NCBI RefSeq assembly: GCF_041381155.1
Contig: NC_091137.1
Location: forward strand, 22,365,655-22,429,654
Length of the DNA: 64,000 nt
Source of the DNA: Argopecten irradians
Taxonomy: Eukaryota; Mollusca; Bivalvia; Pectinida; Pectinidae
Reading direction: 5' to 3'
This document shows positions 13,236 to 26,050 of the stretch, in pieces. Position 1 is the stretch's first letter, and the number at the start of each line of letters is the position of its first letter. A program made the position numbers and the translations under genes. Below the pieces are notes generated by a model. That model was not told the DNA's origin, did not search any database, and saw only the letters and a program-made list of their open reading frames with translations.

Positions 13236-14428
13236 TCATAGATATACATTTCCCAATTTATAAGAATTATGAAATTCAATGCATATCGTGTACCAATAAA
13301 TCATGTTTACATGTATACCATCTTCAAAAAAATACAACGCAGCAGAAACAGAAAAATAGAATGTAATCAAATGAATTTCCAAAATCAAAATATATAAACC
13401 ATATCATAAAGACTTTAATATCAATTATTTCAAGAACATTAAACTGATCACAGAAAATACATATGTTTTGCTTGACATTTTTCTTAATAAAAATTCCTAC
13501 ATGAAAATTACAAAGAAAACAAAAGTCTTCATTAAAATGAGGTTTTATCCTTAACATACTCATGTTTCTTATGTTGCACATACACTTATTTTGGTAAAAC
13601 CATGCACACATGAGGACAGCCTTATAAGTTATTTTGCCTTTACCTCAGATCTGTGTTTAACATTCATTTAAAAACACTATTTTAAAGTACACAAAAGGGC
13701 ATATGATTAGTTTACTTTAAAACTCTTATGTCTATAAGCCTTAGATACTAACTCCAATTTGAATTATCATTAACAGAGATTATGTAAGTTGGACAGAGGA
13801 GTCACCAGCAGACAACAGTTGACCTAGATGGGCTGTGTATTATATAACACTCTGTGTATTCTATCAATCAGAAGGCAGTCTTCCCACGACTACTGATTGG
13901 TCCAAAGGAATATTATTCAATGAATAGGGAATTTATGAATGGAAGTTTATGAATGAAATGGTTCAAGAGGTCACCACTAGATGTCATTGTAGGGCAAGTC
14001 CTACTTAGTCCTACACATCAATAGTAAACCGGATATCATTAATACAAACGCTAGTCGCGTTTTATCAAAAATATGCAATTATTCAGTCTCGGATACACGT
14101 GTATCGCCTCTGGTCTACCCTTGCTGATGACACACGTTTTACCTATGACTGTCAAATGTACATGCAAATACCCTGGCGCCACTTATGAGAAAACTCACAA
14201 CATCAGGGAAAATAATTTTCGTCTAATTCGCTCCGCTCAACCGACGGAAATTTGATTTTCTTTGATGTATGGTATAGAAGTCTTGCAAATGTAATGCTGT
14301 AGCACTAGTACGATATTGAGTTTAAACAATAAAACAACATTAGCCACGACATTTGGTAATCCTTTTTTTAATTATTATTTCTGACATGTGTTTCGTCAGT
14401 GATAAGGTAGTGATAGCCATCCTTCTCT
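13236..14428. other. Intergenic, no gene seen
   Basis: AT-rich sequence downstream of lectin copy 1. The open frames here are short and low in complexity (for example 13324-13611 minus). It includes the lectin 3' UTR in its last part, where no exact AATAAA was found. Confidence 0.5.
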
Positions 14429-17280
14429 TCAACCTATTACCTCAGCGCCCATATCTGTCAACCTGAAATTTTATGGAAATATGAATTGTATTACATTTAT
14501 AGACATAAAAGAAAACTAAAATTGTTTATCCAAAACATCGAAGAAACGCTGTATTGTAGACTTAAACAAACCTGTAATCCTTTTATCTTACATTCAAACG
14601 TTTAAAAGGTAAACCTACTTCCTTTGGCGTGAGATTTTATTTTGTATATTTCGCATGAGATCAGTAATTGAGAAAAGCGATCGCAGCAAAAAGTAACAGA
14701 TACAGGTACTGTAGATTATTTTGACTAAATAGTAAAAACATTCGTCATCGAAAGTCCATCAGGCATGAAATGTTAACGCAAAATTGATTTTTCATAAACA
14801 TAAATTGATTTATAGCATTTGGTATGATGTCTATTTCTTTTCATTCTTACTGTAATATTTAATGTCATATAACATGATCGTCTTAAATTGTGTTCGAAAA
14901 TCCGAATTCCTTGATTTTTTTATAAACAGAATATTTTGTATCATCCGAGTAGCCTTATGATTCATATTATTCATGTTTAATTGTGCTTTCAATTTACCAT
15001 TTGCATGTAATGACATTATTCCGTCTATGCGTATTACAGAATTACCTCCCTTGTTGGTAGATTTCTTTTAAAAGTATGACGTAACACTCTGTTTAATGTT
15101 AATTAACATCATACTGAATTTTGATTGCGTCAAAATAGGCATGTTAAGAGTACATACATATATCATATTTAACCTGAAAACCATTCTTAAAACAAAACAT
15201 GAGACGACACTAACATTAGATATCTAGTTCATGTATGTACAGTAAATACAGGTAACTAATAATTAATACCTCTAAAATAAACTTACTTCGTTTTACATAT
15301 GAATTGTAAGGTACGGTCGCACGTCACGTCCGCCCATTGGAATTGTGTAGAATGTGAGAGACAGACGCAGTTTTCTCCTGATCCAGCATTTTGTGGTTCC
15401 GTCGGTCCCCAGTCTGTGTACTGAACTGGATCGTCACTGTTCGCCCATATCCAATGTCCCTCCAGTTCTACATCTGTGGCACTAATGTAGAAACAGCCTT
15501 GCGAATAAACAGAACGAAGGCAATTAGAAAAGTCCATACAGATATATACACGTGACTTGATCAAATATATGCATTGCAAATTATAAACAGATGATATAAG
15601 AAGTAGATAAAGTATCTCATCAAATTCAAATGGACGTGATTTTTTTTCTTGCGACCCTGGTAAATAATATCCGCAATACACCGCTTGACTAGATAGAAGC
15701 TCGATCGATTGAGCGTCAGACTAGATTGAGCGTCAGACTAGTAATCATCATAAAATCATATGCTCTGTACATTCTTAATTTGTTTTAAATTTTGTTGATT
15801 ATTGTGCAGATTAATATAGCGGGTTGTAATTGCATATAGTGATATTGGCGCCATCTAGCCTCTGGCTACAACGGCGGACTAGTTAATCCGAGGTCACAGG
15901 TTCGAGCCCGGCTGGCGGCACACTACCCTCAACCTGTTTAATTCGGTGCCGTAGACCACTCTAGGTACGCGCCATAGTGAAACTGAAGGCTTCCTTGAAG
16001 AGAGAACCTACTTTTAGTTTGTGTTCGAACACATTAGAAAGACCATAGATCATAAAAGATTGAGAAAACAAATGTTCTAAATAGATATAAAATCATAAAC
16101 ACTATAATACATGCCTGGTTCATGCCGGGATTTCAGTTGTGCTTTGATGAAATCGTTTTCATCTTTATTTGAAATGTCTGCCAAATATCCATGAAGGATA
16201 GTGCAATGGTACTGAAATGAATAACAAACATAACACCTGATGACAATGTACAGTCTGCAATCGAAGTATTCCCAGTCTAGAGCTAAGTCCTTTTTTCTAT
16301 TAGATTTACATCATGCATAAGTGTAGGAAGGCAATTCAATCATCAATCATTTATAAACTAAGTTATGTTGAAATATGCCTAAGAAGTGATATATAGGCAT
16401 ACAAATTATCACTAGTGTAAAAAGAGTCTAAAACCTTAAATATTGACTCTGAGTTTCTTATTTAGAAACAGTGGGTTATATGTCATAATACCCATGCAAA
16501 TGTTGAGTTGCTCAATGTGGTATACTCTGGCCAACGATCTCTTAAGTCAAAAAGTATCAAAAAGTATATCATCATATGATCCAATTGACTCAAAAGAAAA
16601 CTTGTCTAGCTCTAAATATACAACTCTTGAAACTTTTATCCGGTGGATATGGTGATATCCGAAATGGAAGAATCTAATAATAATGACCGCAGGCAGGTCA
16701 CTTCACTATACCTCCATATGTACCTTGATATTGACTCCTCTTTACCTAAGTTCATAATTAATAAATATGTATTTTCTAGGTATGTGATATCACTTACATA
16801 TGCGTCGGTCCAGTTATCGCCCTCACTGTTGACAAACAAATAACACGAGTCATTATATCTAGTCCAACCATTTCTACAGTAACTGGCCCTCTTCGTTCTA
16901 TTAAACGCCAAGCCTAAAAGAAACCCATTTTCTTTAAAAAGGAAAATTGTTAATGATGATGTCTGATAGTGAGGTACGTGTATATAATATCATTTTACAG
17001 ATAGCATTGTTTTCCATGTTTAAAACAATACAAGCAGCAGAAGGATCTCATCTATTAAAACAGAAGTTCTACTTGAAGAATTGAGTGAATAGAGGTCCTT
17101 CCATCTAAGTGAGTATATTACAATGTAAATCGGTTAGATGGGCTTATCGCTGATGTACTATTTATAACTATCAATGATAAGAGCTGTTATGATATATTTC
17201 CACTTGTAAGAAAACGTAAAAGTTTTACCTTCAATTCCAGAAAAAACCAATATCACCAAGAAGAATATTCGGAGATCCAT
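14429..17280 (-). CDS. Secreted C-type lectin, copy 1 (5 exons)
   Basis: Exons: 17280-17229, 16913-16798, 16211-16115, 15497-15287, 14462-14429; total 510 nt, 169 aa. Exon 1 is a signal peptide (MDLRIFFLVILVFSGIEG). A furin-like RTKR lies at 23-26, then a long-form C-type lectin domain from C30 (CRNGWTRYNDSC) to C156 (QFICK), with WIWANSD and ENCVC. The sugar and calcium site reads EPQ where EPN or QPD is usual, and WAD where WND is usual, so Ca-dependent mannose or galactose binding may be changed. The donor after exon 3 is GC (CCAG|GCATGT). The donor of exon 4 overlaps an in-frame TAA. The short last exon codes for LTDMGAEVIG. Probably secreted from haemocytes or epithelia in defence; that role is family knowledge, not seen here. 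Confidence 0.88.
15846..16055 (+). mobile_element. tRNA-like SINE head
   Basis: GGCTACAACGGCGGACTAGT and GGTCACAGGTTCGAGCCC are A-box- and B-box-like, and CGCCA...TGGCG could pair as an acceptor stem, but the anticodon stem is imperfect and an unrelated tail follows. A SINE rather than a working tRNA gene. Confidence 0.5.
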
Positions 17281-18056
17281 CCTGAATGACTATCTTCTGT
17301 TTATCTTCAACTTTTTGCAATAGTTGTATATAGGTTTGCTCTCGTAGCTTATCTGAACAACGCCTTGTTGATAAGAAATACAAGAGCCCTTTGTACACAA
17401 CGAAATTAATCCGCATGCACTTATGTAAGGTAGTACCTTCATTTGGACATCAAAAAGGGTTTTAATTATTAACATGAAATGAATACTAGGGAATGTATCA
17501 TTAGTAACATTATGACTAAACGGGGAAAGACATTGATTTAATGTAAACAATGTTGTCGATTGCTCATTTCCTTATTTATTTTAATTCGTATTATTTTTAT
17601 TTATTTATCTTTATATATTTATTTATTTATTTGAATGCTATGAATGATACTTGTAATTCAGGTCAAACTGATTTTGAAGACTTTAAAAAATAGTTGTATC
17701 AACATAGTACTATATACATGATATTTCCTCATTTATCGGAAACATACATATATTGTTTAATCCTATATAAGGGGAAGATGTCTCGAAGTAACCTTTGTCT
17801 AATGCTACTTGTATTTTCAACAACGAATATGTTCAGTTTCGTATCGGCAAAATTAACAAAACTAAATCATAACTGTATCTTTACGGATATCATTACCGGT
17901 AATGGTGAGCACGTTCACAAACATGTGCAAAAATTGCACACTTACATACTAGTGTACAACCAAAAAGAACAGAATACAACAGCACTATTTAAAAAGAATT
18001 TCTTACATATGTTTCTTATGCACTGAAGGTTCCCTATATGTTTATTTAAAGATTAA

Positions 18057-18193
18057 CCTCTTACTTTGTTTAGTTTATGAGATGATAAACCCAATGGATC
18101 ACGAGGTAAATCGCGTAAACGCAAAGCGTTTACGTACAATTTATCGACTGCTCCATTGGTTTTATCATCTCATAAACTAAACAAAGTAAGAGG
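18057..18193. mobile_element. Palindromic TTAA-flanked MITE
   Basis: 137 bp, nearly all inverted repeat: CCTCTTACTTTGTTTAGTTT ... AAACTAAACAAAGTAAGAGG, flanked by TTAA at 18053-18056 and 18194-18197. Centre CGTAAACGCAAAGCGTTTACG. Ends starting CC beside TTAA suggest a piggyBac-type source. Confidence 0.8.
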
Positions 18194-19660
18194 TTAATCC
18201 TTATATTTACCATATTTTCTTTAAACAATAAAATCAACCAAAACGTCACATACAATCATTTATTGTGTGTTATTCGCCGTCAAAATTATACTGTCGTCAT
18301 GTTTATCCTTGCACAACAGTCGTTCAAAAAAGCGCGCCGTTGACTGACAGCTTAATGCCGCCCTTTTTTCCATGACGTCACAAAAAGTAGTTCTCATATT
18401 TCAGTTATTTTATTCATGTCAAATATCAATAAGATATTAAAAAAATATGTTTTATTGTATATATCCGAATGTCTCGTAATGTGTTATTTGTAAACATTGA
18501 CACTTGATATTGGGGAATGTCAAAGGAAGTCTGCCAAAGTTAACAGGTATTCATACGCACCGAATCGGGTCACGTTCTGCATTCAATTTATTGGGAAATA
18601 AACAGATCTGCTCCAACATAGTTTATCGATACAGAAACAGTGGCAATTGTAAATATTAAATAATAAGTTACTCTTGCGGCAAAAGTATATTATTGGAGAA
18701 AATGCAATCTAAGACTTGAGATTTAACCAAATATATATATTCATATACTGTTGGTAAATAAAGTCTTGACAAGTCCCATTGATTGTTGCTATGAATGGTT
18801 TAGCAAACGAATGAAAATACAATTATTGTACGTTATGCATAATATGGAATGGTCAAATACCTTAACTAGGAAAGAGACATGCTCTTATGTCACGATAACG
18901 AACCATAGGAGCTTGTTCCATAAAAAAAGTTTACCATTTTGATGTTTTGAATCCGTACATAATGCGAAATTGAAAATCATTTAAGATTATTCAATTTGAT
19001 AACAATTAACAATCTAGGTTCTTGTCCAGTGTTCTTGACGTATGCTTAGTTTATTTAATTATTTTATTATTTCAAGATAAACGTACTGCAGTTACTTTTG
19101 GAGGTTCAAATGACTCATCAAAAATGTTATCTCTTCATTCTAGCAAAACATTTGCCTGGTATTACCAACGTACCAGTGACATTATGAATATAATTACCAA
19201 CACAATTCTTCAGTGAAATAGCACTATAAAAAGGGTAAATGTCCCACCGTTACAAAGCGACACAAGAGCATACTATAGTCTCCCAAAAACACACACGAAA
19301 CACATTGCATACAAGGGACACCGTCCTTTAAGTAAATGACTTAGAAGAGGATAACAAGCATAATCGACCAACTATCTAACCGATATAATATCAAAACGGT
19401 GAATATATGCAACAGACTTCTACAAAAGTACTAGAAATCACAGTGTAAGTGATCTCTCCAACATTTGTTTAACAAATCCGTGAAAAATCTGGTTTCAACC
19501 ACAATAATACAGTTATCATGATTACATTATGGTTTTACTAAATTCACTGCATTAAAGTAGAATAAATAAGAATGAAGCACATACAACATGTCCACTAACC
19601 AAGGTATTGATACCATTCTATTGTTTATTTCATACATTTTAAATACAATAGTATTAATTT

Positions 19661-22163
19661 TCATCCTATTATTCCAGATGCTGCTTCTATCAACCTGAAA
19701 TTACAAAAATAAACTTTTTTCAGTTCAGTTTATGGCACATTATGAAAAATAGAATAATTCGTTAGGAAGAATATTTATTTCGCTTCACATTTATGAAGAA
19801 TATCGTAAATTATAATTGTATCAACTAGTGTAATATTAATTTGCCGGAACATATTGAAAATTAAACTTACTCCGCCCTGCATATGAAGTGTGTTTTGGTA
19901 TCGCAGCTTACATCCGCCCAGCGGAATTCATGTCCCATGTTGAGACAGACGCAGTTTTCTCCCGATCCAAAATTTTGTGGTTCTGTCGGTGCCCAGTCTG
20001 TATACTGAACTGGATCGTCACTGTTCGCCCAAATCCAATGTCCCTCCAGCTCTATATCTGTGGCACTAATGTAGAAACAGCCTGTATATGTAAATAAAGC
20101 TATTACAATCCCAAGCATTCATAGGATTCATGGTCATGGATCAGTATTCTGTATTATCAGAGAAATTATTGTGTTTAATAGAAATACATAATCTCTGTAT
20201 TAGGAGAAGAAATTGTGATCTTAATTACATACCAATATCAATACTTTCATAATAACATGAAGAAAATCAATAAATATTTTCACACAATACATACCCGTTT
20301 CGTTATTGGATTTTAGGTGTCCTTTAATGAAATTACTCTCATCGTCATTCAAAATGTCGGCTAAATATCCATGAAGAATGTTACAATGGAGCTGCGACAC
20401 AGAATTAAATCAATGATGACCATATATCAAGTTTTTAAGCTTTCCTTTAATATTATGTTTAATAGAATCTTACATGGGTCTGTGAAGTGGACAGGGATAT
20501 CACAACCCGAGTGAAAGATTTTGGTCGGTCAACCCGAGGCTTGCCGAGGGTTGACGGCCAAAATCTTTCACGAGGGTCGAGATATCCCTGTCCACTTCAC
20601 AGACCCATGTAAGATTCTTTTTCTCCCATGCTTAGTGGAAAAAAATGATGAAATTCCACTTGGTTTCCACCTTTTTCATCGCGCCATTATCACAGGAACG
20701 TCGTTATGCGTCTAAATTGATGACGTCAACTACAATGCGCGCCCCTTGTGTAAGATAGAGATATCTTTTCCCTAGCAACCGCGGGATATCCCTGTGAAGT
20801 ATGGGAGAAATATGTATCCATGTTCAAAGCTGCGTATTACAAAAATAATCATATCACTGGGTTTCAGACACAGCTAAAATATTTATAGTTTATTTGGAAA
20901 AAAAATAATCAAAGCGATGTTATGTTTATTACATGTTATTGCTTACAAAGGCGAACTGTGTCATTCTAGCATGCTACAAAGGAGAAACATTGGTTATTAG
21001 AACTCGCAAACTCAATTAATGTGTATACGGGTTCAGAATGTGACACTTGTACAGTATATTAAAAAATTGTTTTTATCTGGTTATTTTGGTCCAAGCCATC
21101 TAGTGTGAAAACAAATTGTTCAACTGTAAATAGTTTCCAAAAAGAGTTATATCCGTAAGTTCTGGACATTTTATATTCAGCTATTTGCTTGAAATATATT
21201 CTCTTTATCTTCGATTATCCTCGATGACAAATAAGCTTCATTCTACAAAATATTTCCAATTCTCGATAATAATCTGAAAACATATCTTCTTGAGATACTG
21301 TTTCATTTAGATATGTCGTTAATGTTTTATTGTAAATGCATCTAAAATGCCAATCCAGACATGCTGAATCTTTATAATGAATTACTTACATATGCATCAG
21401 TCCAATTATCGGCCTCGCTTCTGACAAACAAGTAACATGAGTCGTTATATTGGGTCCAACCACTTTTACAGGTACTGGCCCTTGTTTTTCTGTTAAACGT
21501 AGATCCTAAAACAAGAACATTTGCTGTGGAAAAAAACACATTACAAACTGCTTCATCAAAGGTAAGTTTTACCAATTCTCCATTACAAATTTGCAGAAGT
21601 GTTCTTTCATATAAAACTTTCTGGAACATATTTAAATGTCAAGGTCAACCATTTGAATAACGTTGGTAGTACCTCACCCCCAGTGTACTACAGAGAACAT
21701 ATCAGACTTAGCGGAACCCTGACATATGAATTTCAAAAGTTTGCATATTTGACCCCTGACATGAATTTCAAATGTTTGCATATTTGACCCCTGACATATG
21801 AATTTCAACACTTTGCATATTTGACCCCTGACTAATGAATTTCAACAGTTTGCATATTTGATCCCTGACATGTGAATTTCAAAAGTTTGCATATTTGACC
21901 CCTGACATATGAATTTCAACAGTTTACATAAAAGAGATCAACATATATCTAGCTATGTTATTTGGGACTATTTTTACAACTTTTGAAGCCCTGCCATTTA
22001 TGCTTCAGGTCACGCACCACACCAGACATTATTTAATCTAAAACATATCCGTTACATTCCAACTGATACAATACACTACTATAACTTGCTAAAAGATGTA
22101 ATATTCATTACCTTCGATTCCATACAAAATCAAGATCCACAAGAAAAATAACGAGAGTTTCAT
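19661..22163 (-). CDS. Secreted C-type lectin, copy 2 (5 exons)
   Basis: Exons: 22163-22112, 21505-21390, 20391-20295, 20081-19871, 19694-19661. Each has exactly the length and phase of its partner in copy 1 (52, 116, 97, 211, 34 nt), giving 169 aa. Signal peptide MKLSLFFLWILILYGIEG; furin-like RKTR just before the first Cys; lectin domain from CKSGWTQYNDSCYLF to HFICRAE; terminal exon LIEAASGIIG. It also has EPQ and WAD at the ligand site. Here exon 3 ends in a normal GT donor (CGG|GTATGT). An AATAAA lies on the minus strand at 19629-19624, about 30 nt after the stop. Head-to-tail neighbour of copy 1, so a tandem duplicate. Confidence 0.88.
20465..20618. mobile_element. Palindromic element in lectin copy 2 intron
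   Basis: AGAATCTTACATGGGTCTGT is mirrored by ACAGACCCATGTAAGATTCT, with GGATATC/GATATCC inner arms and centre CCCGAGGCTTGCCGAGGGT. A related half-site (GGGATATCCCTGTGAAGTAT) follows at about 20,782. It lies between exons 2 and 3. Confidence 0.7.
21715..21925. repeat. Five-copy ~42-bp tandem repeat in lectin copy 2 intron 1
   Basis: Units of TTTGCATATTTGACCCCTGA CATATGAATTTCAAAAG. Confidence 0.85.
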
Positions 22164-22619
22164 GCTGAAGGTCTATTTACATAATAGACTTTGTGGTTGT
22201 TTATAAGTACGCGATCGTCCTGGCTTATCAATGATGTCTCTCCGATAAGCAGGACAAATGCCCTCAGCGCATTAGGAAATCAATCTTTGTTAAACATTGC
22301 CTGTTTGAATATACAACAATTTTTCATCGGGTGTAAATAAAATCAGATGCATACTAATATCTTAACATGATAACTTTTTGTGTTAATTAGAGATATTGTT
22401 ATAACGCACAGCACATTCATTTTTCAAATACGTTTAAATATCGCAAGATTCTTTCTTTAAACTGGATGGAGAGAGAGGGAACAAAGGAACTGTAACACAA
22501 TTTGTATCTGTAAAATTTCCAATAATGTCGTTAGGAAGGAACTTACCAATAGATAAACTGTATAAAATGAAATTTATTTTTATTCAATTTGTTACAATTT
22601 GAAGCTACAAGTATAAATA

Positions 22620-23345
22620 GAGGTTACATAATGAGTGGTTGTTGAATATTGAATTTATTCCACACGAGTGGGTTATTTTTTAAAAGTTACAAAAGACACG
22701 AGCTTTAGCGAGTGTCTTTTGTAACTTTTAGAAAATAACTTACGAGTGTGGAATAAATTCAATATTCAACATCCACGAGTAGTGTGACCTGTTTCTACCA
22801 CAATTATATTCGTTTTTGTCCGATAGGAATACGGCGGGAATACGGTAATGTGTACTTAACGAAATATGCAAATAAGGTGTAGTAATATTTTCATCAGCAA
22901 AAATACACTAATTAGTATTCAAAAGTCATCGTTTGATAAAGAATCCATCGATATCAAATTATTCTAATTGGGAACATCTTTAGGGTTAGATAATACTCAT
23001 TTAACGTCTTATTGAGTTCAAATCTTCATAGTTGCTTCCAGAAATTAAAAAACGTCACGTTTTTTAGGGACACAACGACCACGACAAATACGTTTTCCAA
23101 CAGCAGTTTTGGACGTCAAACGGCGATCATAACATAGAATGACGTCATTTGATTATTAATGACGTTCACAATGATGACGTGACACTGCGAAATAAGTATG
23201 TCGGTCAAAGTTCATCGTGTCAGCCAATCAGAATGCGTACAGAGTTTATACCACGTGTGGTATAAACAAATTGTTAAACAACAGCTGCAGTATTTATCTA
23301 ATGTCCTGAGAGTTGATTAACACTACCTATTGTGGTAGAAATAGA
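22620..23345. mobile_element. Foldback-containing element, first of a tandem pair
   Basis: Begins AGAGGTTACATAATGAGTGG and then has a ~65-bp-arm palindrome (TGAATTTATTCCACACGAGT ... centre CACGAGCTTTAGCGAGTG), followed by a unique part ending CCTATTGTGGTAGAAATAG. The next copy starts at once. Confidence 0.7.
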
Positions 23346-24255
23346 GGTTACATAATGAGTGGTTGTTGAATATTGAATTTAATTTATTCCACACGAGTGA
23401 GATATTTTTTAATAGTTACAAAAGACACGAGCTTTAGCGAGTGTCTTTTGTAACTTTTACAAAAAAACTGTGGAATAGATTCAATATTCAACAACCACGA
23501 GTAGTGTGACCTGTTTCTACCACAATAATATTCGGTTTTAGCCGATAGAAATACGGCAGGGATACGGTAACGTGTATTTACCGAAATATGCAAATAAGGT
23601 GTAGTAATATTTTCATCAGTAAAAAGACACAAATTAGTATTCAAAAATCATCGTTTGATAAAGTATCCGTCGATATGAAATTCTTCTTATTGGGAACATC
23701 TTTAGAGTCAAATAATACTCATTTAACGTCTTATTGAGTTCAAATCTTCAAAATTGCTTCCAGAAAATAAAACTCAATGTCGGACTACATGTATACATGT
23801 AAAAGAATTCGCACGACACGGCATCGTCTATTTACCGCCAGATAATAATCAAGCCATTACCCTCAAGATCAAGTTCGTTTCATACACGTTAAAACTACGA
23901 AACTCATCAGTGAAATTCTTGTTCGGCAAGATGTATTATTAGTATTAAAGGTCAATTTAACATGTATAAAAAACGTCACGTATTTTGACACAATGACCAC
24001 GGCGCATACGCTTTCCAACAGCAGTTTTGGACGTCAAGCGGCGTATACAATATAGAATGACGTCATTTGATTATTGATGACGTTGACAATGATGAAGTGG
24101 CACTGAGAAAGAAGTAGTTCGGTCAAAGTTCACCGTGTCAGCCAATCAGAATGCGTACAGAGTTTATACCACGTGTGGTATAAACAAATTGTGAATCAAC
24201 AGCTGCAGTGTTTATTCAATGACATGAGAGTTGAATAACACCGCCTATTGTGGTA
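23339..24255. mobile_element. Foldback-containing element, second of the pair
   Basis: Same order as the first copy, with about 190 extra bases at about 23,770-23,965 (starting ACTCAATGTCGGACTACATG). Ends CCGCCTATTGTGGTAGAAA. Older relics of the same family lie near 54,640-54,870 and 58,440-58,740. Confidence 0.7.
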
Positions 24256-25835
24256 GAAAACAGCTTAATCAATTTTACTAATTTTCTTAATCTTACTTAT
24301 GTTCTGTTTCCTAAGCAAGAATATTTCTAACCACAAAATTAATTGGAAATATCCACACCACCAAAGAAAACTCATGAATATACCATGTTGTATCTATTAC
24401 AATTATCATTATTCGATGACATTTCCGTGACGGTAAGAACTATATCGCCAAAATACTTAAATTATCAGACAATTTTACCTCTGCCATAGGATGGCAGTTA
24501 GCAGAATGTCATGTCAAGGCAGTTAACACACATACTTTAAATTTCCATCCAAGACTATGGAGTAAGAACTAAAGTACAATTTTCAATATAAAACAGCATT
24601 TTTCACAATCCTTCAGCATTTTTATCTCATTAATGGACCAGTATTTCACGCCAAATTAATCTAGCTTTTATCTCATTCATGGAACAAAGATATGTCGTAT
24701 TACTGTTATCATTTTTACTGACCACAAAATTGCTTTTTATTAACATCGATAAAAATGAGCTTTTTCACAAACTGCCATACATATTATGAGCCAGAAGAAG
24801 TTATTCGAAATAAACTGTATGTATGTAAAGTGATTTTTGAATTTACTTAATACAAGTGTATATTGTTGCTTTCATTTTCAGAAACGTTATTCATTTCATA
24901 CATGTACATGTAAGTAAATAAATGTAAACAAAACAACACAAGGTTTGATAAAGGTTATAACAAAATATTTATTCAGGAGATCATTCACAGCGTAGTTCCT
25001 GTGCAATGTGTTAACAGATTTAATTTTAAATCAAGGCTGAAAATCGTAAATAAAATAGATAAAAAATACATTACAAAAACGTGCATACACATGTACTTTT
25101 ATATTCAAGTAATTGTTAATAATTTCTACTGGACGAGAAGAAATTCCACTTGCACGAAGAAACAATGTACATGTATGCAGGTCAACCACAAATTCATACC
25201 TTATACCTTATTCTTCTAACCATGACACCATAACAAGAATGCAACCATTCATTCAAATGAAGTTTGTGGAATGGTACTCACATAGGCAGAATAAAAGGTG
25301 AGGTTGTCATGTTGTTTCTTTTCTTTTTTATAACGTCCTATTAACATCCAGTGTCATTTAAATATGTCAGCATATTTAAAGATCCGAGTTAAAACGGAGT
25401 CTCTAAACAAAATTAAATACTGACAAAATAATAAGGACCTTGGTCAGTTTCCTCTGAACACAGCAGATACCACAATGCAAAAAATGTCTAACAATATGCA
25501 ATGTAGGCAGCTTTAGTGGACTATAAATGAAGGTCTGCAAGGCTGACAATTTTAACAAACGACAAACTACATACATGTAGCTCTTGATTGAATCATACTG
25601 CTGGTCCAATAAAATGACATTGAGATTCGAGCTGCATGATGTACTGCTGTTAATAGCTTTTTGCAATATTTTGCTTATATGTGAACTCGAATAAAGCTCA
25701 AATACATAAATATTCAAACAAAACTTGTAAGAAATTGTGCGAGAAAGATACTGGTGTATGACTCATCCCATAGCCTTTTGGTTATTGAAAAGTCAAAATC
25801 AAAATTGTTACTGAATTGATATGTAAAAGTAACTT
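24256..25835. other. Intergenic, no gene seen
   Basis: AT-rich. Overlapping short frames (25001-25219, 25113-25301, 25403-25717 minus) show no domain. The ATAACGTCCTATTAACATCC stretch near 25,330 looks like a dispersed mollusc repeat. Confidence 0.45.
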
Positions 25836-26050
25836 GGAATGGGACTAATTCACGTACCACGTGATACCCGATAACGTTTGTGGGGGACTAGTATCTCCAG
25901 TGGTGATGGAACGTCACTCTTTGTAATCTTCCCGCTGAAATGACGTTACCCCGCGATAACGTCATTTGACGTCATTCCATCACCAATAGAAACAATAGTC
26001 CCGCACAAACGTTATCGGGTATCACGTGGTACGTGAATGAGTCCCATTCC
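25836..26050. repeat. Long inverted repeat
   Basis: GGAATGGGACTAATTCACGT, then ACCACGTGATACCCGATAACG, mirrored at the right end (CGTTATCGGGTATCACGTGG). Arms about 80 bp with a ~55-bp centre. Foldback element; no clear target duplication. Confidence 0.75.

Noticed and set aside
15846-15935. A functional tRNA gene
   Set aside because: Boxes A and B are present, but the anticodon arm does not fold properly and the downstream sequence looks like a SINE tail.
17694-18026. Plus-strand frame with a signal-peptide-like start (MSRSNLCLMLLVFS)
   Set aside because: AT-rich, no domain, no exon borders that extend it, and located between the two lectin genes on the other strand. Could be a small secreted protein but unsupported.
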